NCBI RefSeq assembly: GCF_022347725.1
Contig: NZ_JAKRGB010000008.1
Location: 124,001-188,000 of the forward strand
Length of the DNA: 64,000 bases
Reading direction: 5' to 3'
Source of the DNA: Ruegeria sp. Ofav3-42
GTDB lineage: Bacteria; Pseudomonadota; Alphaproteobacteria; Rhodobacterales; Rhodobacteraceae
The translations under genes were made by a program, and so were the position numbers. A model generated the notes under the pieces. The model was not told the DNA's origin. It saw nothing but the letters and a program-made list of their open reading frames with translations, and searched no databases. Shown here in pieces: positions 7,618-17,403 of this stretch (positions within the stretch are counted from its first letter, which is position 1; the number at the start of each line of letters is the position of its first letter).

Positions 7618-9555
7618 CCCGGTCAGTTCCTGCGAAAACGGAACCGGAAGAGCGGGCTGACCGAGACGGGCACGATAAACAGGCAGGCTTTCGGCAACGC
7701 GCATCACGTAGTTGCGCGTTTCGCTGAACGGAATCATTTCGATCCAGTCGACCATATCGACCTCACCCGCGCGGGGATCGCCATAGCGCTCCATCCACGA
7801 GATCGGGCGGCGCGGACCCGCATTGTACCCTGCGGCCATCATCACAACGTTGCCATTGAAATCTGCAGCCAACCCGGAAAGGTAATTCGCGCCCAGTTTG
7901 GCGTTGTACTTCCAGTCCGAGGTCAGATTTATTGTCTTGTGTCCGCTCAGGATGCCCAGCTCTTTTGCTACGAGTTTCGCCGTGGCTGGCATGACCTGCA
8001 TCAGCCCGCGTGCCCCGGCACCGCTGATGACGACCGGGTCAAACTCGCTTTCGCGGCGGGCGATGGCCAGCGTCATTTCTTTGGCCATAGGTAGCCCCAT
8101 ATCGGCGACCGGATGCACGGGGTAATAGGCGGCCGGCAGGACCAAACCGACTGTCGCGGCCCGTTTGGCGATCATCACCGCCAGATGCGGCTGTTTTAGT
8201 TCGATAACCAAATCGCCAAGTTGATTGGCCTGTACAGGGTCTAATTCTTCGACCAGATGGGTCAGAAACCGCTCGGACAGGTTGTCTTCTCCGGCCTTTA
8301 GCAGCAGCAACCCGGCCTCCAGGACACTGGAATTAGAAAACTCCGCCTGCTTCCAATGCGGCGCGCGGCGAGGGTTGGCAAGCTCTCCATCGAAAGGCCG
8401 GCCGATCCGCTCGGCGGCCAGCAAGCCATAAAATGAGGTTTGATGGTCCGCGCCCTTAGCGTAGGCGTCATAAGCCTTATCAGCATCGCCTTGTGCCGCG
8501 TAAGCGCGACCGAGCCAGTACCCGCCGCGGCCTTTTGAGATCGGCGATTTCACCGCGTCCGAGAAGTTCTGGAAATGCCGGACCGCCGTGGCCGGATCAT
8601 TCAGTTTACGCAGGGCCAGAAATCCCGACAGCCATTCCAGATCGGCATAACCGTACCCCATCTCGGGCGTCATATGGTGATTTGCGGCAATCTGGTAGGC
8701 GCGGTTGGCGTCCCCGCTGCGCATTTCCAGTCGGGCCAGACGGCGGCGCCCCTCGGCCCACTTGTCGGGCTCACCCAATGCATCAGGCCCGGTGGAACGC
8801 GCCAGCATCAGGTCAATCGCGCTGTCGTCCAGTTCCTTTTTGTCGCGCCAGACAAACCGGTCAAAAGCCAGACCCGGAGCATCGGCCAGCGATTTCGGAA
8901 CCGCAGCTACCTTGCCGTCTACACCCGGCTGCCGTTTTTGCAGGGCAATCCTTGCCTCGGCCAGTTTGCGTTGATCGGTGCTGACCAGCGGCAGCATCTG
9001 GCCGGCGCTGACCAGGTGGTTTTCCCACAACATCCGATCCATCCGCGCGGCGTGATGGGGTTTCAGCAATTTGCCGAAGTTCTCAAGATAGTCCTTTTGC
9101 AGGCCCGACCCCATGGGCATCGTACGCCATGCGGCCACGATGTCGGCCTCGGCATCGCCCTGCCGCCCTTTCGCCTTTAGCGCGACGGCAAAGTTCAGCG
9201 CGCCCTCGGCAGTTTGCGGCGGGTTTTCAGCATAAAACTTCAGTACCCGGTCCGGATCAGCGCCAGTAAAGGCCGGTTCGCTTTTTCGCCGTAGCCAGGC
9301 CAGGCCCGGCCAATCTGGGCGTCGGTCCAGAAACACAAGAACGTCCCCGGAACTGCCGAACCCCTCGCGCAGCCAGTGCCAGACGATGATGTCACGGGAC
9401 ACCGACCCTCGGGAACCAGACACGCGCAGGGCTTCATTCCAGTCGCCCTTGCGCATTTCATTCATACCTGCCCGCAGATCGCCCGCCGCATCAGCCCGTA
9501 CCTGAACGCCTGAAACAAGAATCACTGCCATCAAAAACGCCAGAAAGCGTGTCAT
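7591..9555 (-). CDS. Soluble lytic murein transglycosylase (Slt70-like)
   Basis: Periplasmic enzyme that cleaves the MurNAc-GlcNAc bond of peptidoglycan and leaves a 1,6-anhydro end. A signal peptide is present ([16 protein letters not shown]...ADA). A long alpha-superhelical region fills the middle (to about residue 480), and a C-terminal SLT domain contains ARRESEFDP with the catalytic Glu and [16 protein letters not shown] (about 500-530), then AGYNAGP. At about 654 residues it matches Slt70. I chose the Met at 9555 because it gives a compact signal peptide; in-frame starts at 9564 and 9591 exist and none has a clear ribosome-binding site. Confidence 0.9.
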   Translation of the reverse strand: MTRFLAFLMAVILVSGVQVRADAAGDLRAGMNEMRKGDWNEALRVSGSRGSVSRDIIVWHWLREGFGSSGDVLVFLDRRPDWPGLAWLRRKSEPAFTGADPDRVLKFYAENPPQTAEGALNFAVALKAKGRQGDAEADIVAAWRTMPMGSGLQKDYLENFGKLLKPHHAARMDRMLWENHLVSAGQMLPLVSTDQRKLAEARIALQKRQPGVDGKVAAVPKSLADAPGLAFDRFVWRDKKELDDSAIDLMLARSTGPDALGEPDKWAEGRRRLARLEMRSGDANRAYQIAANHHMTPEMGYGYADLEWLSGFLALRKLNDPATAVRHFQNFSDAVKSPISKGRGGYWLGRAYAAQGDADKAYDAYAKGADHQTSFYGLLAAERIGRPFDGELANPRRAPHWKQAEFSNSSVLEAGLLLLKAGEDNLSERFLTHLVEELDPVQANQLGDLVIELKQPHLAVMIAKRAATVGLVLPAAYYPVHPVADMGLPMAKEMTLAIARRESEFDPVVISGAGARGLMQVMPATAKLVAKELGILSGHKTINLTSDWKYNAKLGANYLSGLAADFNGNVVMMAAGYNAGPRRPISWMERYGDPRAGEVDMVDWIEMIPFSETRNYVMRVAESLPVYRARLGQPALPVPFSQELTGSTLASFAP

Positions 9556-9689
9556 CCCTTGCATTCCCCAACCAACCAAGGATACAGCCATTCAGGATAA
9601 ACCTTGCGCCGCCGGGATCAACTCAAGAAAGCCAAAATCTTGGTGGACCGCGGCGTAAAAAATACAAACTGCACCCTAAGGAGCGTGTC

Positions 9690-10562
9690 ATGTTCAAAGG
9701 CTCTATGCCAGCCCTCGTCACCCCGTTCAGTAACGGCGAGTTGGACTTGAAGACGCTCAAACGTTTGGTGGAGTGGCAGATTCAGGAAGGTTCGACCGGT
9801 CTGGTCCCCGTCGGCACCACCGGCGAAAGCCCGACGCTTAGCCACGAAGAACATGAAACTGTTGTTGAAGAGGTCGTCAGAGCTTCGGCTGGTCGGGTTC
9901 CGGTGATTGCCGGGGCGGGTTCGAACAACACGGTCGAGGCAATCCGCTTTGTGCGATTCGCTGAAAAAGTCGGTGCCGCTGCGGCGTTGGTCGTGACGCC
10001 CTATTACAACAAGCCAACGCAAAAGGGTCTGCTGACGCATTTCCGCGCGCTGCACGATTGCGCGGATATTCCGATCATCATCTACAATATTCCCGGTCGC
10101 TCGGTCATCGACATGATGCCCGCAACCATGGGCGAGTTGGCGGACCTACCGCGCATTGTCGGCGTCAAGGATGCCACCGGCGATCTGGCGCGTGTCAGCC
10201 AGCAACGCGCCTCCTGCGGTCCGGAGTTCTGCCAGCTGTCCGGCGAAGATGCCACGGCGCTGGGCTTCAATGCGCATGGCGGCGTGGGCTGCATCTCGGT
10301 TACGGCGAATGTCGCACCCAAACTGTGTGCCGAGTTCCAGCAGGCGACGCTGGACGGCGACTATGCCAAAGCGCTGCAGTATCAGGATCGTCTGATGCCG
10401 CTACACGAAGCGATCTTTATCGAGCCCGGCCTCGTTGGTGCCAAATATGCGCTCAGCAAACTGGGTCTGTGCAGTGAAGAGGTTCGTTCGCCACTGTCCG
10501 GGCTGGAAGACAGCACCAAAGCTGCGATCGACGCTGCAATGGCCCACGCTGGCCTGATTTAG
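9690..10562 (+). CDS. dapA: 4-hydroxy-tetrahydrodipicolinate synthase
   Basis: First committed enzyme of the lysine/diaminopimelate branch; it condenses pyruvate with aspartate semialdehyde in the cytosol. The 290-residue TIM barrel shows the start [13 protein letters not shown], the GTTGESPTL motif, [10 protein letters not shown] with the catalytic Tyr, YNIPGRS and VGVKDATGD with the Schiff-base Lys. The ATG at 9690 is preceded by TAAGGAG with ideal spacing; upstream in-frame codons do not match the family. It has its own terminator 20 bases downstream. Confidence 0.97.
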   Translation: MFKGSMPALVTPFSNGELDLKTLKRLVEWQIQEGSTGLVPVGTTGESPTLSHEEHETVVEEVVRASAGRVPVIAGAGSNNTVEAIRFVRFAEKVGAAAALVVTPYYNKPTQKGLLTHFRALHDCADIPIIIYNIPGRSVIDMMPATMGELADLPRIVGVKDATGDLARVSQQRASCGPEFCQLSGEDATALGFNAHGGVGCISVTANVAPKLCAEFQQATLDGDYAKALQYQDRLMPLHEAIFIEPGLVGAKYALSKLGLCSEEVRSPLSGLEDSTKAAIDAAMAHAGLI

Positions 10563-10583
10563 CCCCGATCCAATACGAAAAAA

Positions 10584-10618
10584 GGCGGCCCCGAACTTCG
10601 GGCGCCGCCTTTTTTTTT
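10584..10618 (+). terminator. Rho-independent terminator of dapA
   Basis: GGCGGC...GCCGCC stem with an inner CCGAA/TTCGG stem, followed by nine T residues. Confidence 0.9.
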
Positions 10619-10632
10619 GTCGCGGATCCAGA

Positions 10633-10694
10633 CTTCATCTGGCCCTAAATACCTCGGGGGAGGCGCGGCTTGCCGCGGCGGGGGCAGAGCCCCC
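10633..10694. repeat. Intergenic repeat, copy 1
   Basis: Starts CTTCATCTGGCC, continues TAAATACCTCGGGG and closes with GGGGGCAGAGCCCCC, directly abutting the soeC stop codon. The same word order occurs on the opposite strand at 12353-12395. This copy has an extra 19-base GC-rich hairpin in its middle. It resembles short palindromic elements common between Roseobacter genes. Confidence 0.7.
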
Positions 10695-11567
10695 TTAACG
10701 CTTCCCGTAGTATAGTCCGACTACATGCTCAGCTTGCGCAAAGAACAACCAGCGCGATGTCGCAACTCCGGCAAGATGCGACGCAACCGCCAACAGCGCG
10801 AAGAAATGGCCGAACGGCAATAGCAGCAGGATAACCGGCAGGACAAAGGCCAGCACGAACGAGATGACCCGCAGCTTTTCCGCGTGTTTGCGGCCGACTA
10901 CATGAACGAATTCGCGCAGCAGATAGTTGGTACCAGTGTGGGGCGGTTCGAATGCGCGCACTGTGCCACGATTGCCCAATCCGGTTGCCGTGCCCAGATC
11001 TGTGCCGGAATCTTCCAGCGCTTTGTCGCCCTTTTTCCAATACAGTATCTGCACTAGCGCCGCGACCAGCAACAGGGGCAGCGCCGCCCGGACCTGTCCG
11101 GCCAAAAGCGCGCCACCCGCAAGGCTGAAGCTGAGGAACATGGCCGGTGTCAGGTTCATGTTCCAGCGCGGAATGGTCTTGAGCTGGGTGTAGATCATTG
11201 ACGTCGTGAAAACGGTACCCAACGAAAACAGCGATCCGATCCAGCCAAGTAAACCCCAGCGCTGACCCAGGAAAACAACGCCAATCGCATAAACCCCCAT
11301 GACGATCAAGGCGATGACCGAGCACCAGCCTTCGCGGCTGAGCCAGCTTGAACGCCACTGCGTGAAGGCCTTCAGCGCCCGTTCAGGGTGACCCAGGTGG
11401 AAGGTCGACGCCAACAGCCCGCCAACGGAAAGGGCGTAGGCGATAGCAAAGAAGACGAATGCGACCCAGCCCGAGACATCAGGCAGGCCGAGGCCCAGAA
11501 AGAACAGCAGTCCAAAGCCGAGGCCTGACAGGGTGGTGAAGATGATTACGGATGGTGCTGGATGCAT
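10695..11567 (-). CDS. soeC: Sulfite dehydrogenase membrane subunit SoeC (DmsC family)
   Basis: A 290-residue, eight-helix membrane anchor of the DmsC type that should pass electrons from the iron-sulfur subunit to the quinone pool. Helices run from residue 8 to 270; STFHLGHPERALKAF (about 54-68) and NYLLREFVH are typical of DmsC-like anchors. Its ATG overlaps the stop of soeB (TGATG), giving translational coupling. The position after soeA and soeB and beside xsc/pta supports the sulfite-oxidising SoeABC complex over a DMSO or polysulfide reductase. That choice rests on context. Confidence 0.8.
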   Translation of the reverse strand: MHPAPSVIIFTTLSGLGFGLLFFLGLGLPDVSGWVAFVFFAIAYALSVGGLLASTFHLGHPERALKAFTQWRSSWLSREGWCSVIALIVMGVYAIGVVFLGQRWGLLGWIGSLFSLGTVFTTSMIYTQLKTIPRWNMNLTPAMFLSFSLAGGALLAGQVRAALPLLLVAALVQILYWKKGDKALEDSGTDLGTATGLGNRGTVRAFEPPHTGTNYLLREFVHVVGRKHAEKLRVISFVLAFVLPVILLLLPFGHFFALLAVASHLAGVATSRWLFFAQAEHVVGLYYGKR

Positions 11568-12316
11568 CAGAGCTTCTCCAAAGTCTTGTCCAGCCAGCCA
11601 AGAAACCCTTTGGGCTCATCGGCGACCGGGGCCAGCAACGGTGCCAGGATGTCGATTTGGTCTTCGACATTATCCTTTGGCCGCGGCGGCAGGTATTTGT
11701 TGACGGGCTTGGTGCCCATTTCAGGCATCAGGTCCATGCCTTCGCGCTCTGCGACCAGCTTGCTGACATCGCTGTCCGGGTCGCCCAGATCGCCAAAATG
11801 GCGGGCCCCCGCAGGGCAGGTGCGCACGCAGGACGGAACACGGTCAACCTCGGGCAGGTTTTCGTTATAGATCCGGTCGACGCAGAGGGTGCATTTTTTC
11901 ATCACGCCTTCGGCCTGATCCAGTTCCCGAGCGCCGTAGGGGCAGGACCATGCGCACAGGCCGCAGCCGATGCAGTCGCTTTCATTAACCAGAACGATGC
12001 CGTCCTCGACCCGCTTGTAGCTGGCCCCAGTGGGGCAAACGGTGACGCAGGGCGCGTCTTCGCAATGCAGGCAGGATTTGGGGAAGTGGATCAATTGGGC
12101 GTGACCTTCGGCGGGCTGCACCTCGTAGGAATGCACCCGGTTCAGGAACGTGCCCGAAGGGTCGGCGCCATAAGCGTCCTGATCGGACAGGGGCGCACCG
12201 TAATTTTCGGTGTTCCAGCCTTTGCATGAGATCACACATGCATGGCAACCGACGCAGGTGTCCAGGTCGATGACCAGACCCATCTTGCGGTCAGTGGATG
12301 TGGGGAGCTGGGTCAT
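11567..12316 (-). CDS. soeB: Sulfite dehydrogenase iron-sulfur subunit SoeB
   Basis: A 249-residue ferredoxin-like subunit with four cysteine clusters for [4Fe-4S] centres: CVGCHACVISC (near 21-31), CLHCEDAPCVTVC, CIGCGLCAWSCP and CTLCVDR...CVRTCP. It would relay electrons from the molybdenum subunit to SoeC on the cytoplasmic face. I chose ATG 12316 (MTQLPTSTDRKMG) because GGAGG lies nine bases upstream; an in-frame extension further 5' would run through the repeat and into soeA. It sits in the order soeA-soeB-soeC. Confidence 0.87.
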   Translation of the reverse strand: MTQLPTSTDRKMGLVIDLDTCVGCHACVISCKGWNTENYGAPLSDQDAYGADPSGTFLNRVHSYEVQPAEGHAQLIHFPKSCLHCEDAPCVTVCPTGASYKRVEDGIVLVNESDCIGCGLCAWSCPYGARELDQAEGVMKKCTLCVDRIYNENLPEVDRVPSCVRTCPAGARHFGDLGDPDSDVSKLVAEREGMDLMPEMGTKPVNKYLPPRPKDNVEDQIDILAPLLAPVADEPKGFLGWLDKTLEKL

Positions 12317-12352
12317 GACTGCCTGGCCTCCGCGTTTGTGGTGAGGGCGGGC

Positions 12353-12395
12353 TGGGGCTCTGCCCCAGACCCCGAGGTATTTTTGGCCAGATGAA
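12353..12395. repeat. Intergenic repeat, copy 2 (opposite orientation)
   Basis: Read on the minus strand: CTTCATCTGGCC, AAAAATACCTCGGGG, then GGGGCAGAGCCCC. It matches copy 1 at 10633-10694 but lacks the internal GC hairpin. It sits inside the soeA-soeB gap of an apparent operon, so it may form an mRNA hairpin there. Confidence 0.7.
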
Positions 12396-12407
12396 GAGCG
12401 GATCGGT

Positions 12408-15227
12408 TCATTTGCCCACCTTCCATGCCAGATCTTTCGGTCCCGTGCCGACCGGCGATTTGATCGCCGGGAATTCCGGTTGGCTTTCCGCATCCGACGG
12501 CGGCGCGGCCTTTTCGATTTTGACCTTGAGGTCGAACCAAGCGGCCTGACCGGTGATTGGATCAGAGTTGGCCCAGCGCAGACCGTCACCTTTGGGCGGC
12601 AGCAATTCGTGGATCAGGTGGTTCAGGAGGAACCCTTTGGTGGCCTCGGGCGCGTCCTCTTGTAGAGCCCACGCGCCTTTGCGCTTGCCGATGGCGTTCC
12701 AGGTCCAGACGGTGTTTTCGTTCAGCGCGGCCATTTCCATGACCGGAACCGTGATCTCTCCGTGCGGAGAGGTCACTTTCGCCCAATCACCGTCCTGCAG
12801 TCCGTGTTCGCGCATCAGCTTGGTCGGCACATACAGAGGGTTGCGACCATGCAACTGCCGCAGCCACGCGTTCTGGGTGCCCCAGCTGTGATACATCGCC
12901 ATTGGGCGTTGGGTCAGGGCATTGACCGTGAAGCCTTCGTTGCCGGTCTGGTCGGTTTCATACCAGATGGGCATCGGGTCCAGGGTTTCCTTGATGCGCT
13001 CGCGCAGATGTTCGGGCGGTTGACGCTCGCCATGGCCTTCGGCGGCTAGCTGGAACTTGCGCATCGGTTCGGAATAGAGCTGGAACAGGTAAGGCTGCGG
13101 GCTGTCATAGATGCCCATGCCAACGGCCCAGTCCTGATAGGCGGTGTTCCACGGTTTGTAATAGTCCGCGCCTTCGGGAATGTGGGCCACGTAGAAGCCG
13201 CCATTCTCGATATAACGGTTCAACTGATCCGGGTTGACCTCACCACGGCCTTCTTTGTCGCCATTCTCGCCGCGGAAGCCGGCGAGGGGGCCGATGCCGG
13301 GTTTGCGTTCGTGATTGACGATGTAATCCGCGTAATCCACCCATTTGGCGCTGCCATCGTCCTTGGTGAAGCCGGGCAGTTCCAACCGGTTGGCCAGATC
13401 GATCAGCACCGATTGAAACCCGCGCACATCGCGGTCCGGCTCGATCACGGGCCAGCGGATGGCGTCCGCCGCCGCCTCGGCCTCGCAGATCGGACGGTCT
13501 AGCAGCGAGATACAGTCGTGGCGTTCCAGATACGTGGTGTCCGGAAGGATCAGGTCGGCGTAAGCCACCATTTCCGAGCTGTAAGCGTCGGAATAGATGA
13601 TATGCGGGATCACGTAATCGCCGTTCTCATCCTTGTCCGTCAGCATCTCCATGACACCCTTGGTGTTCATGGTTGAGTTCCAGGACATGTTGGCCATGTA
13701 CATGAACAGCGTGTCGATCTTGTAGGGATCGCCCGCATGCGCGTTCGAGATCACCATATGCATCAGCCCGTGGCTGGACATCGGGTTTTCCCAAGTGAAG
13801 GCCTTGTCGATCCGTGCCGGGCTGCCATCTGCCTTCAGTGCCAGGTCATCCGGCCCCTGAACAAAGCCCAGATGCGGGCCGTCCAGCGGCGTATTCGGGG
13901 TCACCTTACAGTGCGGTTTGGGATGCGCCTCGACCGGCTTGGGGTAGGGCGGCTTGAAGCGAAAGCCGCCCGGAACCTCGACCGTGCCTAGAAGGATCTG
14001 CAACACATGCAGCGCGCGGCAGGTCTGGAAACCGTTGGCGTGGGCCGAGACACCGCGCATTGAATGCATGGCAACCGGGCGGCCGATCATCTTGGTGTGT
14101 TTCTCGCCCCGGAAATCGGTCCATTCGCGATCCAGCTCGAACGCTTCGTCAAAGGCAACACGGGCCAGCTCGCCCGCGATGGCGCGGATACGGGTGGCGG
14201 GGATGCCGCACTGATCGGCCACAGCCTCGGGCGCGTATTCATCGCTGAGATAGCGTTCGGCCATCAGGTGGAAGACTGGCCGGTGGGTGACGCCATCCTT
14301 TTCGTAAGTCGCCGAAAGGTCAGGGCGGACACCAGGTTTGTCGAATGCGGTCAATACGCCCGTGTTGCGGTCAACAACCAGCGGTTTGCCATCCGCGTCG
14401 CGCAGGAACAGGCCTTTGGTCGGACCTTCCGAGGCGTCGATCAGAACCGGGGCGTTGGTGTAGCGGCTAAGGTAATCGAGATCGATCTTGCCCGCCTTCA
14501 TCAGCACGTGGATCATCGACAGGATGAACAATCCGTCGGTGCCGGGCGTGATCCCAACCCAGTCGTCAGCAACGGCGTTATAGCCCGAACGGATCGGGTT
14601 GACGCCAATCACCCGCGCACCACGCGCCTTGATCTTGCCGATGCCCATCTTGATCGGGTTCGAGTCGTGGTCTTCGGCGACGCCGAACAGCATGAACAGC
14701 TTGGTGTGATCCCAGTCGGGTTGACCGAACTCCCAGAACGCGCCACCCATCGTGTAGATGCCGCCGGCGGCCATGTTGACGGAACAGAACCCGCCATGGG
14801 CTGCATAGTTACAGGTGCCGAAGTTCTGGGCCCAGAAGCTGGTGAAGCTCTGGCTCTGGTCGCGGCCAGTGAAGAACGCAAGCTTCTCGGGGTTGTCCTC
14901 GCGGACCGGCTTCAGCCAACCAACCGCGATTTCCAGCGCTTCGTCCCAGCTGATCTCTTCGAATTCACCCGAGCCGCGCGGGCCGACGCGTTTTAGCGGC
15001 GCCCGCAGGCGTGAGGGGGCGTTGACCTGCATGATCCCCGCTGATCCCTTTGCGCACAGTACGCCCTTGTTAACCGGGTGATCGCGGTTGCCTTCGATAT
15101 AGGCAACCTTGCCGTTTTTCATGTGCACATTGATCCCGCACCGGCAGGCGCACATGTAACACGTCGTTTTTCGAATCTCGTCCGATACTTCGGGCGAGGT
15201 TTCGATCTGGGGTTGCTGGAATGTCAT
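12408..15227 (-). CDS. soeA: Sulfite dehydrogenase molybdopterin subunit SoeA
   Basis: A 939-residue molybdopterin-guanine-dinucleotide oxidoreductase. The N-terminal [4Fe-4S] motif CYMCACRCGINVH plus GVLCAKG (residues 23-60) is present, and MopB catalytic and C-terminal MGD-binding domains follow. There is no twin-arginine signal, so the protein should stay in the cytoplasm, as known for SoeA and unlike DmsA or PsrA. It would oxidise sulfite released by Xsc to sulfate. GGGAGG four bases before the ATG fixes the start. Gene order and the sulfonate neighbourhood support the call; the protein alone would only say DMSO-reductase superfamily. Confidence 0.85.
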   Translation of the reverse strand: MTFQQPQIETSPEVSDEIRKTTCYMCACRCGINVHMKNGKVAYIEGNRDHPVNKGVLCAKGSAGIMQVNAPSRLRAPLKRVGPRGSGEFEEISWDEALEIAVGWLKPVREDNPEKLAFFTGRDQSQSFTSFWAQNFGTCNYAAHGGFCSVNMAAGGIYTMGGAFWEFGQPDWDHTKLFMLFGVAEDHDSNPIKMGIGKIKARGARVIGVNPIRSGYNAVADDWVGITPGTDGLFILSMIHVLMKAGKIDLDYLSRYTNAPVLIDASEGPTKGLFLRDADGKPLVVDRNTGVLTAFDKPGVRPDLSATYEKDGVTHRPVFHLMAERYLSDEYAPEAVADQCGIPATRIRAIAGELARVAFDEAFELDREWTDFRGEKHTKMIGRPVAMHSMRGVSAHANGFQTCRALHVLQILLGTVEVPGGFRFKPPYPKPVEAHPKPHCKVTPNTPLDGPHLGFVQGPDDLALKADGSPARIDKAFTWENPMSSHGLMHMVISNAHAGDPYKIDTLFMYMANMSWNSTMNTKGVMEMLTDKDENGDYVIPHIIYSDAYSSEMVAYADLILPDTTYLERHDCISLLDRPICEAEAAADAIRWPVIEPDRDVRGFQSVLIDLANRLELPGFTKDDGSAKWVDYADYIVNHERKPGIGPLAGFRGENGDKEGRGEVNPDQLNRYIENGGFYVAHIPEGADYYKPWNTAYQDWAVGMGIYDSPQPYLFQLYSEPMRKFQLAAEGHGERQPPEHLRERIKETLDPMPIWYETDQTGNEGFTVNALTQRPMAMYHSWGTQNAWLRQLHGRNPLYVPTKLMREHGLQDGDWAKVTSPHGEITVPVMEMAALNENTVWTWNAIGKRKGAWALQEDAPEATKGFLLNHLIHELLPPKGDGLRWANSDPITGQAAWFDLKVKIEKAAPPSDAESQPEFPAIKSPVGTGPKDLAWKVGK

Positions 15228-15251
15228 CTGGCCTCCCTTGGTGAACTTTTA

Positions 15252-16283
15252 TCAGGACAATATATTTATCCCTGCGAGTATTAGTCCTGCGATGAATACT
15301 GTTTCGAGAACGATCAGGGCGATCGCTGCGCCGCCGACCGAAAGGATCTGTTTGAGATTGGTTTTCATACCAACCGCTGCGATCGCTGTTAGCAACAGCC
15401 AGCGCGAAAACTGTCCAAGAAACTCGCCAACCTGCACCGGAATCAGCCCAAGTGAATTGACACCGGCCAGAATGAGGAAGGCGACGACAAACCCGGGCAG
15501 GATCGGCGGACGTTTTCCATCTGCAGGCAATTCCGCGAAGTTGCGGATCATGATCGACGCAACCAAAACGATGGGTGCCAGCATGGCGACACGCATCAGC
15601 TTGACCAGAGTTGCGGTTTCACCGGCAGCGTCAGAGATTGAGAACCCGGCACCGACAACCTGAGCGACGTCGTGGATCGTGCCGCCAAGGAATACACCCG
15701 CCTCCAACGGAGTAAGTCCAAGCCGGTTTACGATGATCGGGTAAAGGATCATCGCAATCGTCGATAAAACGGTTACGCCGAGAACCGTGAAAATCAGCCG
15801 TTCTTCCGACCGTTCGTCGCGTGGAAGAATGGCACTGATCGCCATGGCCGCCGAAGCGCCACAGATCGCAACGGAACCTGCCGTCAGCAGTGCAAACCGC
15901 CATTTGTGACCGAACAGAGGTGCAACGAGGAACCCGAACGCGATTGTCGCCAACAATCCTCCGATGACCAGCGCAATCAGTTGCGGGCCAAGCCCGATCA
16001 TCAAAACCATCGAAACCCGGACGCCCAGAAGCGCAACGCCCACCCGCAACAGCGTTTTCGACGTGAAGGCAATCCCGGCAACGGCTTTGCCTTCTTCGCT
16101 GAGAAACCCGACCGCGATGCCCAAAAGCAGAGCAAGAAGCATCGCAGGCGTAGCATAGTGATCCGCAAGGAATTGAGCGGTCACAGCAACGATGGCCGAG
16201 ACCGCGATACCCGGAAACAGGTTCTTGATCGTTTCTGCGGAAATCAGATCGAAGGGATTACTTAGTTTTGGTTTTGCCAGCAT
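15252..16283 (-). CDS. tauZ: Putative sulfate exporter, TauZ/YeiH family
   Basis: A 343-residue membrane protein with about ten helices, including conserved blocks ICGASAAMAISAILP (about 139-153) and GGTIHDVAQVVGAGFSIS (about 194-211) of the UPF0324/YeiH (putative sulfate exporter) family, to which TauZ of Paracoccus belongs. It lies between pta and soeA on the same strand, 25 bases from the soeA start and 96 from the end of pta, so export of sulfate (or sulfite) from taurine breakdown is the likely job. The substrate is inferred from context; the family itself is recognisable. Confidence 0.8.
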   Translation of the reverse strand: MLAKPKLSNPFDLISAETIKNLFPGIAVSAIVAVTAQFLADHYATPAMLLALLLGIAVGFLSEEGKAVAGIAFTSKTLLRVGVALLGVRVSMVLMIGLGPQLIALVIGGLLATIAFGFLVAPLFGHKWRFALLTAGSVAICGASAAMAISAILPRDERSEERLIFTVLGVTVLSTIAMILYPIIVNRLGLTPLEAGVFLGGTIHDVAQVVGAGFSISDAAGETATLVKLMRVAMLAPIVLVASIMIRNFAELPADGKRPPILPGFVVAFLILAGVNSLGLIPVQVGEFLGQFSRWLLLTAIAAVGMKTNLKQILSVGGAAIALIVLETVFIAGLILAGINILS

Positions 16284-16379
16284 CTGTCCGACGTTCTTTC
16301 TTGTTTCTTTTCCGTCATTTCCGGTTCGTTGACCTGGCTTTAGCAGGATGGAATATGGACCAGTGCTTTGCTTGGCGTG

Positions 16380-17399
16380 TTAACCTTCGGATTGGGCGTT
16401 GTTGTGTTCGGCTTGCACGGCGGTGACAGCGATCATGTGCAGGACGTCCTCGGCGGAACATCCGCGAGACAGGTCGTTGGCCGGTTTTGCCAGACCCTGC
16501 AGGATCGGGCCAATTGCCTCGGCTCCGCCGATACGCTGGGCGATCTTGTAGCCCAGATTGCCTGCGTCGAGGTTGGGGAACACGAACACGTTCGCTTCTC
16601 CGCGCAGTGGAGAATCCTTGGCCTTTTTGGCCGCCACTTCGGGAACGAATGCGGCGTCAAACTGAAGGTCGCCATCGATGAGCAGGTCGGGATCGGCTGT
16701 TTTCGCGATCTCCAGCGCATCAGTGACTTTAGTGACTTTCGGATGATTGGCGCTGCCTTTCGTCGAAAAGGACAGCATGGCAACGCGGGGGGTCTCTTGC
16801 GTCAACGCATGGTAAGACGCTGCGGATGCCCGCGCGATCTCGGCCAGTTCCTGTTCGTTCGGATCAACGACCAGACCGCAATCCGCGAAGATATGCGCGC
16901 CTCGAACCGTGTGGTGATCACGGCAGTAGAGCATCAAGAAAAAGCTGGACACCATGGCCGAAGCAGGCGCTTTGCCGATGATCTGCAGGGCGGCGCGGAC
17001 CGTATCACCGGTGGTTTCGACTGCTCCGCCGACGGTTCCGTCGGCAATGCCCATGTGAACCAGCATCGCAGCATAGTTCAGGCGGTGTTTGATTTGCTCG
17101 GCAGCCTTTTCAGGCGTCATGCCCTTGTGCTTGCGCCGCTCGTAAAGCTCGGCTGCAAAGGCTTCGGCATGGGGAGAATTCGAAGGATCGTGAATTTCGA
17201 TGCCGTCGACATCCTGTCCAGCCTGTTCGGCCAGCAGGGCAGTTACTTTGGCTTTGTCGCCGACCAGAATGATGCGCGCGACACCTTCCTTGCGGGCTTT
17301 CAAAGCACCTTCAACAACACGTGGATCATCGCCCTCGGCGAGGGCGATGATCTTGTCGGAGCTGCTGGCAGCTCCGAGAATTGTGCGCAGTGGCTTCAC
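16380..17399 (-). CDS. pta: Phosphate acetyltransferase
   Basis: Converts the acetyl phosphate made by Xsc to acetyl-CoA. The 339-residue protein matches the short PTA_PTB type: IIALAEGDDPRVVEGA at the start, TGDTVRAAL, KGSANHPKVTKVTDAL and a C-terminal FVFPNLDAGNLGYKIAQRIGGAEAIGP. The start is GTG at 17399, only four bases after the xsc stop codon, so the two are one operon. Genomes with the sulfonate pathway keep this xsc-pta pairing. Confidence 0.95.
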   Translation of the reverse strand: MKPLRTILGAASSSDKIIALAEGDDPRVVEGALKARKEGVARIILVGDKAKVTALLAEQAGQDVDGIEIHDPSNSPHAEAFAAELYERRKHKGMTPEKAAEQIKHRLNYAAMLVHMGIADGTVGGAVETTGDTVRAALQIIGKAPASAMVSSFFLMLYCRDHHTVRGAHIFADCGLVVDPNEQELAEIARASAASYHALTQETPRVAMLSFSTKGSANHPKVTKVTDALEIAKTADPDLLIDGDLQFDAAFVPEVAAKKAKDSPLRGEANVFVFPNLDAGNLGYKIAQRIGGAEAIGPILQGLAKPANDLSRGCSAEDVLHMIAVTAVQAEHNNAQSEG

Positions 17400-17403
17400 G
17401 CGC

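Noticed and set aside
16340-16372. Another TauR-like box downstream of pta
   Set aside because: The closest words differ from CTGGACYTAA at several positions and do not repeat with regular spacing.
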